Source: Bacteroidales bacterium (GTDB lineage: Bacteria; Bacteroidota; Bacteroidia; Bacteroidales; JAAUTT01). Taken from it: 9,570 nucleotides of DNA. Below are positions 8,646 to 9,570 of the stretch, one piece after another. How positions within the stretch are numbered: position 1 is the first letter of the stretch; each line of letters begins with the position of its first letter. The translations under genes and the position numbers were made by a program. The notes below the pieces were generated by a model that searched no databases, was not told the DNA's origin, and saw only the letters and a list, made by a program, of their open reading frames with translations. Location of the stretch: NCBI GenBank assembly GCA_012031335.1, contig JAAUTT010000105.1, positions 1-9,570 on the forward strand, written 5' to 3'.

Positions 8646-8720
8646 GTCCACGGTCGACAGACCTCAGTCTTCGGCCAAATGCAAAAGAGTCCTCAGTCGA
8701 CGGGACCACTGTCCACGGCC
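8646..8720 (+). repeat. Degenerate heptanucleotide array, left flank of the four-helix-bundle gene
   Basis: Seven-base units related to GTCCACG run in phase: GTCCACG (8646), GTCGACA (8653), GACCTCA (8660), GTCTTCG (8667), GCCAAAT (8674), GCAAAAG (8681). After a one-base slip come GTCCTCA (8689) and GTCGACG (8696), and after another slip GACCACT (8704) and GTCCACG (8711). It lies between the four-helix-bundle gene and leuB, in a 131-nt gap that otherwise holds only AT-rich leader for leuB. Confidence 0.8.
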
Positions 8721-8736
8721 GAATACATTGTTTTTC

Positions 8737-9090
8737 TCATTTTAAAGAATTCCTAAGTGCTTGAATCATTTTAACCAATTCATTGGTAAAGTTATAAATT
8801 GATTGAAAATCTTCATCTGAAATTATATTTCTCTTTTTTGCCAGGAAAATACAACCAACTACCTCATGGGCAGAACGAAGTGAATAGCCCAAAAATTTAT
8901 TGAACTCTGCATCAGACTGGCCAGTTGAACCTTCGGCAATATTCAACGAAATTGAATCACATGCTCTTTTTATTTGAGAAGTCAAGATATATTGCTCTTC
9001 TTTTGGAAACTTTAAAGTGGTTAAATGCACTATTAAAGATAAATCCAATGCTTTCTGCCATACTTTTAATTCCTCAAACTTAAAAGCCAT
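8737..9090 (-). CDS. Four-helix-bundle protein (23S rRNA intervening-sequence protein family)
   Basis: A 117-residue protein with the family signature: FKFEELKVWQKALDLSLIVH at the N-terminus, FPKEEQYILTSQIKRACDSI then SLNIAEGS in the middle, FNKFLGYSLRSAHEVVGCIF, and a last helix ending MIQALRNSLK. Family members (PF05635; also related to the Avd accessory protein of diversity-generating retroelements) fold as four helices and assemble as pentamers with a basic surface; many are encoded in insertions within 23S rRNA genes, but stand-alone copies are common in Bacteroidota. Their function is unsettled; nucleic-acid binding is suspected. No reverse transcriptase or variable repeat is present here. 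The gene sits inside the leucine operon, in the same direction, flanked by inverted heptad arrays, which suggests it entered as a small cassette. Length and frame are intact. ATG at 9088-9090 is preceded by an A-rich leader. Confidence 0.92.
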   Translation of the reverse strand: MAFKFEELKVWQKALDLSLIVHLTTLKFPKEEQYILTSQIKRACDSISLNIAEGSTGQSDAEFNKFLGYSLRSAHEVVGCIFLAKKRNIISDEDFQSIYNFTNELVKMIQALRNSLK

Positions 9091-9141
9091 TTTTCTTTTA
9101 TGCTTAAATTCTGTTTCGATTGTCCTAGCCTTTGGATTACC

Positions 9142-9183
9142 GACCGGCTGTTTGCCGTGGTCTGTCGTCCGTGGTCTGTGGAC
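9142..9183 (-). repeat. Heptanucleotide array, right flank of the four-helix-bundle gene
   Basis: Read on the minus strand, six units follow in perfect 7-nt phase from 9183 down to 9142: GTCCACA, GACCACG, GACGACA, GACCACG, GCAAACA, GCCGGTC. It is related to the left array but in inverted orientation: 9155-9174 (minus strand) matches 8648-8667 (plus strand) at 17 of 20 positions. It occupies most of the 102-nt gap between the leuA-type stop and the four-helix-bundle gene. Confidence 0.85.
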
Positions 9184-9192
9184 TCTCCCCTA

Positions 9193-9570
9193 TTAATGCT
9201 TCCCATTCTCCACAATATTCAACATTTTCAGCGTTGCCTTAATTGCCGCTATCGTCTGATCGGGATCGAGCCCTCTGGTCTTAAATTCGCGGCTGTTTTC
9301 CCAGGTGATAACAGTTTCGACCAGCGCATCGGTTTTGCCGCCGGGAGGAATGGCTACTTCATAATCGAGTAGTTTTGGAAGCTCTTTGTTGAGCGACTTG
9401 TATATTTTCTTCAGCGCATTCATAAAAGCGTCGTACTGGCCATCGCCAATAGCTGTTTCCTGATAGTTCTTTTTATTGATTTCGATGCTGATGGAAGCCA
9501 CCGGTTTTAACCCATCGGTAAGCGAAAGGGAATATGTTTTTTATTTTTATTTTCTGTTCAACAAAGTCGC
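9193..9570 (-). CDS. LeuA-type synthase, C-terminal regulatory domain (5' partial, probable frameshift near the edge)
   Basis: The visible part is the C-terminal allosteric/dimerisation domain (LeuA_dimer type) of an alpha-isopropylmalate synthase or (R)-citramalate synthase family enzyme, which condenses acetyl-CoA with a 2-oxoacid at the start of the leucine (or isoleucine) pathway. It reads YSLSLTDGLKPVASISIEIN, GDGQYDAFMNALKKIYKSL, YEVAIPPGGKTDALVETVIT and FKTRGLDPDQTIAAIKATLK, ending at TAA (9193-9195). GTG at 9499-9501 is only an internal codon; the catalytic TIM barrel lies beyond the right edge. Upstream of about 9537 the matching family sequence (DFVEQKIKIK) is in another frame. Removing one A/T from the run at 9537-9542 joins it as QKIKIKTYSLSL. 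With leuB downstream on the same strand this is the end of a leu operon; LeuA and CimA cannot be distinguished without the barrel. Confidence 0.8.

Noticed and set aside
8646..8720. CRISPR array
   Set aside because: Units are 7 nt without spacers and no cas gene is near.
8737..9090. Diversity-generating retroelement with Avd-like protein
   Set aside because: No reverse transcriptase, template repeat or variable repeat is present; the protein fits the stand-alone four-helix-bundle family.
1..9570. tRNA, rRNA, riboswitch or insertion sequence
   Set aside because: Gaps between genes are 131 nt or shorter and none shows a tRNA-like fold, a recognisable aptamer or transposase coding.

Overview
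The window looks like a chromosomal piece of a Bacteroidota bacterium, probably from the Bacteroidales/Marinilabiliales side (inference). Four things point there: secreted carbohydrate-active proteins whose signal peptides end in a ...FSQ or ...FAQ type site, possible TAnnTTTG-type -7 promoter boxes, weak Shine-Dalgarno sites, and a four-helix-bundle gene flanked by GTCCACG-type heptads.

Positions 1-6480 (+ strand) hold four tightly spaced genes for extracytoplasmic carbohydrate work: (1) a right-handed parallel beta-helix protein, cut off by the left edge; (2) a secreted galactose-mutarotase-like (DUF4380-like) protein starting 1 nt after it; (3) a lipoprotein with a SUMF1/formylglycine-generating-enzyme fold that lacks the catalytic cysteine pair; (4) a secreted GH36-type alpha-galactosidase. 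Together they look like the distal part of a polysaccharide-utilisation cluster for an alpha-galactose-containing glycan. No SusC/SusD, sulfatase or regulator lies in the window.

Positions 6546-7479 (+) hold a two-gene module: a DUF6922-like small protein overlapping an AbiEii-type nucleotidyltransferase, which looks like a toxin-antitoxin or abortive-infection pair. A strong bidirectional hairpin terminator at 7488-7521 separates it from the convergent leucine genes.

Positions 7542-9570 (- strand) hold the end of a leucine-biosynthesis operon: the C-terminal regulatory domain of a LeuA-type synthase (cut by the right edge), a four-helix-bundle 'intervening sequence protein' gene bracketed by inverted arrays of 7-nt repeats, then leuB.

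The main caution is that six of the nine genes are broken by one single-base indel each. Five lack one base in a homopolymer (near 1670, 2053, 3401, 4583, 7854) and one probably has an extra base (A/T run at 9537-9542). In every case both sides of the break read as an intact family member, so I restore each as one gene. The simplest explanation is uncorrected homopolymer sequencing or assembly error, not pseudogenes or programmed frameshifting. I see no convincing wholly new system. The best leads are the heptad-bracketed four-helix-bundle cassette inside the leu operon, the cysteine-less FGE-like lipoprotein, the atypical GH36 active site and the NADP-like cofactor motif in LeuB.
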